Below, piece by piece: positions 45,728 through 54,607 of a stretch of DNA of 64,000 nt (positions are counted from its first letter, which is position 1; each line of letters starts with the position of its first letter). The translations under genes were made by a program, and so were the position numbers. The stretch is from Flavobacterium limicola (GTDB lineage: Bacteria; Bacteroidota; Bacteroidia; Flavobacteriales; Flavobacteriaceae): positions 124,001-188,000 of the forward strand of contig NZ_RBXA01000003.1 in NCBI RefSeq assembly GCF_003634755.1, written 5' to 3'. Below the pieces are notes generated by a model. It worked only from the letters and a program-made list of their open reading frames with translations, did not search any database and was not told the DNA's origin.

Positions 45728-48052
45728 TTATCTTTTTAATGAAAAATGACCTTTTATTTTATTGCCATTTTCAAAATGGAGATGAAACCAATAATCATCA
45801 GCAGGTAACTCTAAACCATTAAAAGTTCCATTCCAACCAATATCTGATGAAGTCAATTGTTTTAATAACTTCCCATAACGATCAAAAATAAATAAAGTCG
45901 ATTTTGGCAAAGTATTCAAATTTTTAATTTGCCAATTATCATTATGGTTATCATTATTTGGAGTAAAATAACGCGGGTAATCTAATACGTAAACTACAAA
46001 AGGAAGTGACAAACCACAACCATTTTTGTCTTGGGCATATATTAGATACTCTCCTGATACGACTCCATTGAAAATTGGATTATCCTGAAAAAAAGATCCA
46101 TCCATAGAAAATTCATAATTTCCAATTCCGGTGTACTCTATTGTTACTGAATTCTCTTTTCCAGCAAAATCATTTGTTTTTACTCCTGTTATTGTTGCAA
46201 TTCCAGAAATTGTTACACTGTATTTTTTTGTTTGTTGGCATCCATTTCCATTTGTAACGGTTACAGAATACTCACCGGGAGAATTAACTGTTATGCTATT
46301 TGAAATTGTTCCCGTACTCCATAAGTATTTTGAAAACCCAGTATCAACACTTAAACTAATTGTAGATCCTTCACAAAGAATTAAAAATTCTTCTTGAAAA
46401 TTTGGTGGGTCAAACCGGATTACTTCAAGTGTTATTGGAGTTACAGAATAACAATCAGGACCATTTAAAATTTTGGCATAAATAATTTGTTGGTTTGGAA
46501 TCGTATTTACAAAAGCATTTGATAATTGATTTTTTTTAGTAATAGCATCAGCTTGATTTGAGTAATACTCAACGATAGATCCCGTTGGCAAACCTGTCAA
46601 TACTTTAGGTGTGACTTGAGTATTTAAATTAAATTCAGTTAAACCATCCTCAATGCCATCTCCATCACAAGTTGAAATAGGATCTTGTATAGAAATAGTA
46701 GTATTTGAAATAATTAGTTTTACTTCGGCATAATTTTCACATCCAAAAGAATTAGTAACCCTAGCGAATACGGTTTGATTCGTACTGGTATTTGTATAAT
46801 AAGCAGGATTTGGTATTGAATTGGTTTGGACCTCAGCATCAACTAAAGATTCGTAATATACAACCAGGCTTAAATTCCCTATGTTGTTTTTTACAATAGC
46901 ATCTACTTTAGTTAAGTCAAAAACAGTTATCCCATCATTATTATCATCACATTGTGAAAGTGTAGCATTCTTTAAATCGATTGCAGGAGTGTACTCAATT
47001 TTTATATTTTCTGATGCGATGCAATTTGGTGTCAATTGCACTTCAACTCTGTAGATTCCTGGACTGGTAACAGAATAAGTAGAAGTGGTATCTACTAATT
47101 CTTGATTGTTTTTAAACCATTTGTAAGTGTAAGTTGATGCTAACTTAGGATCTATGGTATAGCTTTCGCCAAAACAAATGGGATTATTTGTTGATAATAA
47201 TCGATCTGGACCCAAGTCAATTTTTGGTAAAAAACTTCCTGCTTCAAGAAATACTGCTGAGTCATATTCATTATTCTGATCATCTGCAATAACTAATTTT
47301 ATATGATATAGTTTACCTGCAATAACGTTAGTTTGGGCATTTAAAACGATTGTTTGAGCACTATAATTTATAGGGCTGGAATTGTTGTTGTATCCTCCAA
47401 AATAAGTTTCATTTTTGGGTGAACATCCATTTATTACTCCAACTCCTGTATCGAAATTAGAAATAGCGGGATGAATATTCATTGAAGACACGGGGATTAA
47501 TGTATTTGGTATTACTGCTAAATTTTGATACGGATCTGCACTTCCTTTTTCTTTTATCAAAAAAGCAAATCCATCTGAAAATGCACAAGGGAAATAATCT
47601 TGGTATTCATTAGAAGCAAAAATATAATTGAAACTAATGAAATTTGTCAATGGTGTAAAATCAAATTCTAGTACAGTAGCATTTTTAGTTTGTGTTAGAT
47701 TTAATGCTTGTTCTAAATCAGAATCACCTAGCCAGCGGGAGTCTCCACCGCCTCTGTTAATTACAAATGGTCCTACGGAATTTTGGCTGCTCCAAGTACT
47801 CAAAAGCACTCCTTCCTTAAAAGGAAAATTACTGGTTCCAGCATTAAAATAGGCATAGCTTTTAGCACTGCTGGAATAATCATCCCCTGTAGCTACAGTA
47901 TTTGATATTGTAGCACAAGAGCTGTTTACTAATACATTTTCTACAAGTTGTTGCGCATTTTTAGTATCATCTACCAAAATGGATTGTGCGGAGGCTACAG
48001 GAACATAGCAACATAAAAAGGCATATATCAAAATTATTTGTAAACATTTCAT
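45728..48052 (-). CDS. T9SS type B cargo protein with choice-of-anchor L-like domain
   Basis: This 774-residue protein has a signal peptide ending VASAQ and a choice-of-anchor L-like N-terminal domain (about 30-280: GDDYSSSAKSYAYFNAG, FKEGVLLSTWSSQNSVGP, FNYIFASNEYQDYFPCAFSDGF). Ig-like modules follow (about 285-680), then the type B C-terminal domain from about 691 (RYFTPNNDNHNDNW, FIFDRYGKLLKQL, GHFSLKR). It is transcribed in the same direction as the 1482-residue protein, 24 bp apart, and likely forms a unit with it. The ABC permease gene upstream is only 15 bp away, so the transcription unit may be longer. Confidence 0.87.
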   Translation of the reverse strand: MKCLQIILIYAFLCCYVPVASAQSILVDDTKNAQQLVENVLVNSSCATISNTVATGDDYSSSAKSYAYFNAGTSNFPFKEGVLLSTWSSQNSVGPFVINRGGGDSRWLGDSDLEQALNLTQTKNATVLEFDFTPLTNFISFNYIFASNEYQDYFPCAFSDGFAFLIKEKGSADPYQNLAVIPNTLIPVSSMNIHPAISNFDTGVGVINGCSPKNETYFGGYNNNSSPINYSAQTIVLNAQTNVIAGKLYHIKLVIADDQNNEYDSAVFLEAGSFLPKIDLGPDRLLSTNNPICFGESYTIDPKLASTYTYKWFKNNQELVDTTSTYSVTSPGIYRVEVQLTPNCIASENIKIEYTPAIDLKNATLSQCDDNNDGITVFDLTKVDAIVKNNIGNLSLVVYYESLVDAEVQTNSIPNPAYYTNTSTNQTVFARVTNSFGCENYAEVKLIISNTTISIQDPISTCDGDGIEDGLTEFNLNTQVTPKVLTGLPTGSIVEYYSNQADAITKKNQLSNAFVNTIPNQQIIYAKILNGPDCYSVTPITLEVIRFDPPNFQEEFLILCEGSTISLSVDTGFSKYLWSTGTISNSITVNSPGEYSVTVTNGNGCQQTKKYSVTISGIATITGVKTNDFAGKENSVTIEYTGIGNYEFSMDGSFFQDNPIFNGVVSGEYLIYAQDKNGCGLSLPFVVYVLDYPRYFTPNNDNHNDNWQIKNLNTLPKSTLFIFDRYGKLLKQLTSSDIGWNGTFNGLELPADDYWFHLHFENGNKIKGHFSLKR

Positions 48053-48067
48053 AGTATTACAAATATA

Positions 48068-48904
48068 CTACAAATCTCTGTTTTTTAGTAGTCTGAAGGA
48101 TAGGTAAACAAAAATTATTGTCCAGCAAAACACAATAATAATGGATGATAATTCCACATCATATTTTTTAAAATTATCCAATCCAATTTGAGTTCCTAAG
48201 TTTTTCACCACTGATAATCGGGTAAATGGTTCAACAATTAAATTTGACATTGATTCTAAAGGGAAAAACTGCATAATTGAAGCTGCTATATTGCTTTCCG
48301 GGAATACTTTGAAGGTCAAAATTCCTTTGATGATTCCCTCGATAATATTCCAAACCAATAGAAATCCAAGTGCAAATGCAGAACGTTTGACCAATATTCC
48401 TAAAAATAGACAGAAAGAGAAAAAACCAACTAATTTTATGAAATATGCTAATAAATAGTCTAAATCTGAGAATATAATGCTGAATTCAGTGTAGGAAGAA
48501 AAACTAAATCCTAAAATAAGTGACATTATAAAAACAAAAATGGTAGATACTGTTGCAAATAAAACAACAGTTAGAAATTTAGATTGAATAAATTCCTTTT
48601 TACTCATTCCATCAATTAAATTTTGTTTAAGAGTGCCATAACTGTATTCGTTTGCCATCATCGATACGATTACAATGGCTAAAAATAATTTTAATATGGC
48701 CGCAATATAAGTATTGAAATGCCAAATAAATGGGAAATTGAATATTCCCATCTCTGCCAAATGGAATTTGAAAATACCCAAATCAAATTTGATAGAAGCT
48801 ATTAATGCGATAAAGGTTAGAAGAATAAAATAAGTCAAAGTCAAAACGCGGCTTGCTTTATTTTTCCAGATTTTTTGTAGTTCTATAGAGAGAAGTCGTT
48901 TCAT
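48068..48904 (-). CDS. ABC-2 type transporter permease
   Basis: This 278-residue membrane protein has six predicted helices and starts MKRLLSIELQKIWKNKASR, the usual ABC-2 permease opening, with SYGTLKQNLIDGMSKKEF as the coupling region. It lies 45 bp downstream of its ATPase gene. The exported substrate is unknown. It is followed by the T9SS cargo genes, a neighbour relation with no known functional meaning. Confidence 0.85.
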   Translation of the reverse strand: MKRLLSIELQKIWKNKASRVLTLTYFILLTFIALIASIKFDLGIFKFHLAEMGIFNFPFIWHFNTYIAAILKLFLAIVIVSMMANEYSYGTLKQNLIDGMSKKEFIQSKFLTVVLFATVSTIFVFIMSLILGFSFSSYTEFSIIFSDLDYLLAYFIKLVGFFSFCLFLGILVKRSAFALGFLLVWNIIEGIIKGILTFKVFPESNIAASIMQFFPLESMSNLIVEPFTRLSVVKNLGTQIGLDNFKKYDVELSSIIIVFCWTIIFVYLSFRLLKNRDL

Positions 48905-48949
48905 TTTAAATGAGGATTTAGATGTGATAGTAAGATTATAGGGTATTTG

Positions 48950-49855
48950 TTATAGATTTTTTGTTAATTCTAAAAATTGTTCTTCCAAACTATTTTTACG
49001 CTTAACTAAATGATTTAATACTACGTTTTTTTCAAAAAGAAATCGATTCAAATCTTTTGCTTCCAGAGTATCTTTCAAATAAACCAAAACTTTTCCTTCC
49101 CCTTTCACGACATTCTTAACGGCAGGATGAATTTTTACAACTGTTATTAAATTTTCAATATCATCTGCCTGTAACTCAAAGAAACCATCGTTTGCTGACA
49201 TTCCATCGACTAAACCGGTATATAAAATTTTACCTTTTCTAAGAACTAAAACATGTGTGCAGACCTTTTCTACTTCATCTAATAAATGTGAAGCGAGTAG
49301 GATCGTAGTTCCCTTTGCGGCAATTTGTTTGATTATATCTCTAATTTGATGAATTCCCTGTGGATCTAAACCATTAGTAGGTTCGTCTAGAATTAATATT
49401 TCAGGATCATTCAATAGTGCAGAAGCTATTGCTAATCGTTGTTTCATTCCTAGAGAAAAAGTACTGAATTTACTATTTTGGCGGTCTACTAAACCGACTA
49501 ATTCTAGTTTTTCATTGACTTTAGCATAGTTGATTCCTTTGATTTTGCAAACTAATTCTAAGTTTTCCTTAGCAGTCATGTAAGGATAAAAATTTGGCCT
49601 TTCAATAATAGCACCTACTTTTTTTAGTGCTTCATGTGTTTCCATTGCGCCACCAAACCAGTTGTATTCTCCGGATGTTTTATTGACCACATTCAAAACA
49701 ATTCCTAAAGTGGTTGATTTTCCGCTACCGTTAGGTCCCAGAATTCCGTAAACATTACCTTTTTGTATATCAAACGAAACGTTATTCAACGCTTGTAATG
49801 TACCATAACGCTTGTTGAGATTTTTAATAGAGAGTATCGTTTCCAATGGGTTCAT
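48950..49855 (-). CDS. ABC transporter ATP-binding protein
   Basis: This 301-residue ATPase has Walker A GPNGSGKSTT, signature FSLGMKQRLAIAS, Walker B LILDEPTNGLDPQG and the switch LLASHLLDEVEKV. A C-terminal extension of about 70 residues (from about 225) is typical of ABC-2 exporter ATPases. It is the partner of the permease encoded downstream. Substrate cannot be inferred. Confidence 0.92.
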   Translation of the reverse strand: MNPLETILSIKNLNKRYGTLQALNNVSFDIQKGNVYGILGPNGSGKSTTLGIVLNVVNKTSGEYNWFGGAMETHEALKKVGAIIERPNFYPYMTAKENLELVCKIKGINYAKVNEKLELVGLVDRQNSKFSTFSLGMKQRLAIASALLNDPEILILDEPTNGLDPQGIHQIRDIIKQIAAKGTTILLASHLLDEVEKVCTHVLVLRKGKILYTGLVDGMSANDGFFELQADDIENLITVVKIHPAVKNVVKGEGKVLVYLKDTLEAKDLNRFLFEKNVVLNHLVKRKNSLEEQFLELTKNL

Positions 49856-49913
49856 CTTTTATATTTTTATATAGGACGAATAAGAAAGGAATTTGTTACT
49901 ATTTCAATTAAAA

Positions 49914-50315
49914 TTAGTTTATATCTCCAATTAAGAGGCAGAGCTCATTTAATTTTTCGGCTGTTATGGGTTTCATAATATAATGTTTAACGACGTTATA
50001 TTTTTTTGCCATCTCGATATCTGCAGGGTCTATGGAAGAAGTCATGATGAAAATAGAAATTTCTTTTTTTAGGGATAATAAAATGAATTCATCTAAAAAC
50101 TGCCATCCGTCCATGACTGGCATATTTAAATCTAATAAAATGGCATCAGGAAGAATCTCATTATTATGGTAATTTTGCTTCAATTTATCGATTGCTAATT
50201 GCGGATTATTAAAAGACTGAATTTCTTCACAAAACTTATTTTTAGAAATGAGAATACTCATTAATTTCACTGTTAATTTATCATCGTCAATGATGTAGGT
50301 TAATTTATTTTTCAT
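49914..50315 (-). CDS. Single-domain response regulator, paralogue of the 36767 gene
   Basis: This 133-residue receiver has the acidic cluster IIDDDK, Asp62 in LLDLNMPVMDGWQFLDEF, FIMTSSIDPADIE and the Lys in YIMKPITAEK. It has no output domain. It overlaps its kinase gene by 11 bp. The close match in sequence and arrangement to the pair at 36767-38881 suggests duplication. Confidence 0.92.
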   Translation of the reverse strand: MKNKLTYIIDDDKLTVKLMSILISKNKFCEEIQSFNNPQLAIDKLKQNYHNNEILPDAILLDLNMPVMDGWQFLDEFILLSLKKEISIFIMTSSIDPADIEMAKKYNVVKHYIMKPITAEKLNELCLLIGDIN

Positions 50316-52134
50316 TTAAATAAATTTTAAAATTAGAACCTTGGTCTACTTCGCTTTCTATTTCGATTTTTCCATTCATAGCTTCCAGTTGGTTTTTTGT
50401 TATAAATAATCCAATTCCTTTAGCATCTTCATTGCCGTGAAAGGTTTTATACATGCCAAAAATTTTATGTCCGTTTTTCTTTAAATCCAGCCCCAATCCA
50501 TTGTCTTTGAAATTTAAAATAGTGTAATCATCAATAATCTCATATCCTATTTCTAATGTTGGGTTACGCTCCGGAGATTTATACTTTATTGCATTAGTGA
50601 ATAAATTGAGTAAAATGCTGTCTAAATATGCGGGAATGGCAGTAACGATCAGGTTGTCCGGAATAGTGTCTGTGATTGTTATTTTACTTTCTTTAATAGC
50701 TAAACTCAATGCCATTTTTGTTTTTTCGATTTCGTGCTTTAAATAAATTTTAGTTTTCTCAATATTTGTTTTTTGCTGAATAGTAATAATTTCATTCAAA
50801 TATTCAATTGTTTCCGATAATTTTTCGGTTCCTTCTTTAAACAAATCAAAATAGGAAAGTTTCTCGTCAATATTTTCAGTGCTTTCAATCACATCAATAA
50901 CCATTGATAAATTGCTGGTGTGGGAACGGATATTATGGGAAACAATATGGGTAAAATTATATAATTTGTTGTTCTGACTGCTTGTAACATCTAATAAACG
51001 TTTAAGTTCTTGCTCTTTTTCAATTCTAGGAGTTACATTTCGGCCTACACCTACAAAGTTTATGAAATTATTATTACTGTCAAATACTGTTGTAATATTC
51101 AATTCAAACCAATATTTTTCCTTTTTTTTATTATAATTGAGTATTGTAATTTTTATACTTTCCTTATTTTTAATCGCTTTTTGCATCAATAGGGAGCTCT
51201 GTAAGTCAGTTTCAGGTCCTTTAGATAAATAACCAGGTTTTTGCCCTATTACTTCTTCCATATTCAAACCTGTAAGGTCTAAATAAGCCTGATTTGCCCA
51301 TACAGCTTCTCCGTTTGGATTTGCAATTACTATGGTATCTGTAGTTTCGGAGGCAGCGAGTGAAAGTAAATTCAATTTATTTTCTATGTTTTTTCTTTCG
51401 CTAATATCTCTAATAAAACAAACTAGATAGGTGATGTTATCTACCTGAAATTTTTTACCCGAAGCTATTTCTACAGGTATTAATTTTCCGGATTTTGTCT
51501 TTATGTATGTTTCGTCTACTGTATATTCATTCCTGTGCAAATTATAATTCAAAATAAAACGGACTTGTTTTCTAGATTCTTCTGGAAATAGTTTTGAATT
51601 GTGCAAACCCTTTAATTCTGAAAAATCATATCCGGTAAGGTCAGAGGACCTTGGATTACAATCAGTTATAACTCCATTCGAAGTGTCAATAATAAAAATA
51701 GAATCATTAGCGCTGGAAAAAATCGAGGAAAATTTTTCTACATTTAATTGAAGCTCATTAATTAAATTTTGCTCATTTGTGATGTCTTGAAAAGTACCCA
51801 ATAGATTTACAGGTTTTCCATCAATGATTTCTACTTGGCAAATACATTCAATATATCTGATATTATTTTTAGCTGTGGTGATTTGAAATTTATCGTCAAA
51901 AGAAATTCCTTCCTGAATAGCACTTTCGATACGACTTTTAATTCTATCTCTGTTCTCACCTTCAGTGTAAAAATTTATTCCACTACCGTTGACAGGTTCA
52001 AAATCATCAGCAACTTCAAGAATACATTTTGTAACTGCATCCCAAAAAACATGATTAGTGAGTAAATTCATTTTCCAAGTACCAATCTTAGCTGATTGTG
52101 CAGCCTTGAAATAGAGGTCAAGCTTATCTGTCAT
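50305..52134 (-). CDS. Soluble multi-PAS histidine kinase
   Basis: This 609-residue kinase lacks membrane helices. It has three PAS domains (about 10-125, 130-250 and 255-370; GTFQDITNEQNL, FIRDISERKNI and GVGRNVTPRIEKEQEL close them) and a kinase core with His400 in SHNIRSHTSNLS, NLFTNAIKYKS, DNGLGLDLKK and GIGLFITKNQLEAMNG. It probably senses cytoplasmic or small-molecule signals through PAS. The receiver gene overlaps its 3' end by 11 bp and is likely translationally coupled. Confidence 0.9.
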   Translation of the reverse strand: MTDKLDLYFKAAQSAKIGTWKMNLLTNHVFWDAVTKCILEVADDFEPVNGSGINFYTEGENRDRIKSRIESAIQEGISFDDKFQITTAKNNIRYIECICQVEIIDGKPVNLLGTFQDITNEQNLINELQLNVEKFSSIFSSANDSIFIIDTSNGVITDCNPRSSDLTGYDFSELKGLHNSKLFPEESRKQVRFILNYNLHRNEYTVDETYIKTKSGKLIPVEIASGKKFQVDNITYLVCFIRDISERKNIENKLNLLSLAASETTDTIVIANPNGEAVWANQAYLDLTGLNMEEVIGQKPGYLSKGPETDLQSSLLMQKAIKNKESIKITILNYNKKKEKYWFELNITTVFDSNNNFINFVGVGRNVTPRIEKEQELKRLLDVTSSQNNKLYNFTHIVSHNIRSHTSNLSMVIDVIESTENIDEKLSYFDLFKEGTEKLSETIEYLNEIITIQQKTNIEKTKIYLKHEIEKTKMALSLAIKESKITITDTIPDNLIVTAIPAYLDSILLNLFTNAIKYKSPERNPTLEIGYEIIDDYTILNFKDNGLGLDLKKNGHKIFGMYKTFHGNEDAKGIGLFITKNQLEAMNGKIEIESEVDQGSNFKIYLNEK

Positions 52135-52579
52135 TTGTAGATTTTAAGTATTTTAAATACAGTGGGGATTCAAATATAAAGTTTATATATCGGCGTCAAT
52201 TTTTTTTAACAAAAAATGACATGTTTTCAGATAATGTTATAATTATTTATGGGAACTTTCTCTAAGTTAAGTTTTTGTGTTTTTGATTTTAGTGTGTCTA
52301 AAAAAAGATTTAAAAGATCAGATTGTATCCATTAATCAAATATTCAGATATTCCATAAGAAGTTTTTTCCGTTTTTAAATAGTAAGCTTTTTTTAGCATT
52401 TAGAGAGAAAAGTAAATTACTATTTTTAACCTCATTTGAATCTGTTAATGAATCTTGTTAGGCTTGAATTATAAATATTTTCATCTAGGAATTGTTCCGG
52501 CATCCAAAATTATAAATTTAATGATTATCCCCATCCAACAGCTTAATTTATTGTAATTTTGTATTAAATTTTTTTCTAA
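52135..52579. other. AT-rich gap between divergent genes
   Basis: 445 bp with no supportable gene. It must hold divergent promoters. A TAATTTTG (-7-like) at 52554-52561 is 18 bp before the kinase-fold gene start. No clear -33 partner was found. Confidence 0.5.
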
Positions 52580-53644
52580 ATGAGTGAGCCAGTAATGCTT
52601 TTCAAAAAACCATCTTACCCTATAAATGATTCTCTTTTGGAGTATTTAGAGCGGTTTGATCGGATTTCAAAAGTTTCTATTTTCTACGATGATTTATTAC
52701 GTTTTTCTGGATCTGTGACGGTTTATGATAAAAACGATCAGGATACTTTGTGGATTAGAGTGTACTACACCGAATTTGAAAGGGAAGAGATTGATTTGAA
52801 TCTGAAAAAAATCTATTCGTTGTTGCATTCTGATGGGAATCTGGGAATTATTAAATTTTTGAATGTCGATTCAATTGATTATTGCACTTTTGGAAATTCG
52901 AAGCCTTTTCGAATAAAAGTCAGAAACATTCTAAATGACAATTACACCCATTTTTATATTAAAAAAGCGGATGCTTCACGCGTTTATGGACTGGAATTAG
53001 AACATATTCTTTCTCCAGATAAAATAAATTTTCTGGTTTATAAAGACACCTTAATTGAGGAACATATCATGGGAATTCCTGGTGATGTGTTTATAAAAAC
53101 GCTTTTGGCAGACTGCACCGAAACAGAAAAGGCACAAATAGCAAAAGAGTTTGTGAAATTTAATGAACGATGTATGATCCGATTGCTAGGAGATATGCGT
53201 TCTTATAATTATGTAATTGTCCCAACCCACGATTTTGATCATGTAGTTTATAAAATACGAGCTATAGACTTTGATCAGCAATGTTATGAAGGCAATTTTA
53301 AAGTATACCGACCTCAGTTTTTTAAAGAAAATTATCCAATGGTAAAATTGGTAAAAGAAAAACTTCAAAATAGCTCCATCGAACAATATAAAGATGAGGA
53401 AAGATCAGTTTTAGCAAAAAGAATTATTTCTGCCGAAAATCGGATTAAGCGATTATTGGAAATCATGGGAGAAGATGTTATTGCTCCACAAGAGAATCTG
53501 AATCAATTAAAATTAGAACTGTATCGATACACGAATGATTTGAATTTTAAAAAGGCGAAATCTATGGGAAGAATCATGAGTGCCGCTTTTCAATTTATTA
53601 CTAGGAATTTTAAAAGTAGCAACTCATTGACAGGTAAAATATAA
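52580..53644 (+). CDS. Divergent kinase-fold protein of unknown function
   Basis: This 354-residue protein has no family I can name, but it carries the landmarks of the protein-kinase-like/aminoglycoside-phosphotransferase fold in the right order: a beta-3-like Lys in THFYIKKAD (127-129), a helix-C-like Glu in GLELEHIL (139 or 141), a hinge (VYKDTLIEEHIMGIPGD, about 153-169), a catalytic loop LLGDMRSYNYVI with Asp205 and Asn210, and a metal site AIDFDQQ with Asp230 and Asp232. A basic helical tail follows (about 275-354). It is predicted cytoplasmic. A -7-like box precedes it. Substrate and activity are unknown; it could be a pseudo-enzyme. Confidence 0.55.
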   Translation: MSEPVMLFKKPSYPINDSLLEYLERFDRISKVSIFYDDLLRFSGSVTVYDKNDQDTLWIRVYYTEFEREEIDLNLKKIYSLLHSDGNLGIIKFLNVDSIDYCTFGNSKPFRIKVRNILNDNYTHFYIKKADASRVYGLELEHILSPDKINFLVYKDTLIEEHIMGIPGDVFIKTLLADCTETEKAQIAKEFVKFNERCMIRLLGDMRSYNYVIVPTHDFDHVVYKIRAIDFDQQCYEGNFKVYRPQFFKENYPMVKLVKEKLQNSSIEQYKDEERSVLAKRIISAENRIKRLLEIMGEDVIAPQENLNQLKLELYRYTNDLNFKKAKSMGRIMSAAFQFITRNFKSSNSLTGKI

Positions 53645-53731
53645 GCTGTATTGTGCTTTTAATGGGGGTAAAAGTCTTTTGGATTACTTAAGAATAGCAT
53701 TATTATTTATTAAATTTGATTGGTATTAAAG

Positions 53732-54607
53732 ATGAAAAAATATATTTCACTTTCGTTTATTTTCGTTTTATTGGCTTGTCAGCAAAATACTGAAGGCTTA
53801 ACAACAGTGTATTCTTTGCCTAAAAAGTTGAAGGAAGTGTCAGGAATTGTTTTTTTTCCAAAAACGAATCTGCTTTGGACACTAGAAGACAGAGGTAATC
53901 CTAATTCAATTTATGCAATAGATGCAGAAGGCAGAATCGAGAAAACCATAACGATTGAGAATATGGAGAATATCGATTGGGAAGACATTACAAAAGATAC
54001 CGAAGGAAACTTGTATATTGGAGATTTTGGCAACAATGACAATAAAAGAAAAGATTTAAGCATTTACAAAATCGATAAAAACGCATTAAATACTGAAAGC
54101 ACAAATCCTGTTTATAAAATTTCATTTGCCTATCCGGAACAAAAAGATTTTCCACCAAAAAAAACAGAAATGTTCTATGATGTTGAGGGTTTTTTTGAAT
54201 TTAAAAATAATTTCTATCTCTTCACTAAAAATCGAAGTAAAGGGTTTGACGGTACTGCTTTTTTATATAAAATCCCCAATACACCAGGCTTTCATCAAGC
54301 CGTTTTGATGGGAGAACTTAAAACTTGTACGAATTATAATCATTGTGCCATAACTAGTGCAACTATAAGTCCGGACGAAACTAAAATTGCTGTTTTGACC
54401 CATGATAAAATTTTCATGTTTGAAAATTTTAAAGATGATAATTTTTTAAAAGGAACCAAAACGGTACTCCAATTAAACCATTTTTCTCAAAAAGAAGCTA
54501 TTTCTTTTAAGGACAACGATACATTATTCCTTGCAGATGAAAGAACTAAAAGTGTTGGAGGCAACGTCTATGAAGTCAGTATCAGAAAGCTAAAATCCAA
54601 ATCCTAA
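53732..54607 (+). CDS. Lipoprotein with beta-propeller-like domain (SdiA-regulated/strictosidine-like)
   Basis: This 291-residue lipoprotein (FVLLACQQ, Cys16) has a propeller-like sequence pattern: SGIVFFPKTNLLWTLEDRG, SIYAIDAEGRIEKTITI, DWEDITKDTEGNLYIGDFGNN, DVEGFFEFKNNFYLF. This resembles the SdiA-regulated and strictosidine synthase-like propellers. I start at ATG 53732 instead of the TTG at 53720. Its last 18 bases overlap the 3' end of the convergent 1244-residue gene. Function is unknown; a sugar- or peptide-binding role is a guess. Confidence 0.65.
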   Translation: MKKYISLSFIFVLLACQQNTEGLTTVYSLPKKLKEVSGIVFFPKTNLLWTLEDRGNPNSIYAIDAEGRIEKTITIENMENIDWEDITKDTEGNLYIGDFGNNDNKRKDLSIYKIDKNALNTESTNPVYKISFAYPEQKDFPPKKTEMFYDVEGFFEFKNNFYLFTKNRSKGFDGTAFLYKIPNTPGFHQAVLMGELKTCTNYNHCAITSATISPDETKIAVLTHDKIFMFENFKDDNFLKGTKTVLQLNHFSQKEAISFKDNDTLFLADERTKSVGGNVYEVSIRKLKSKS

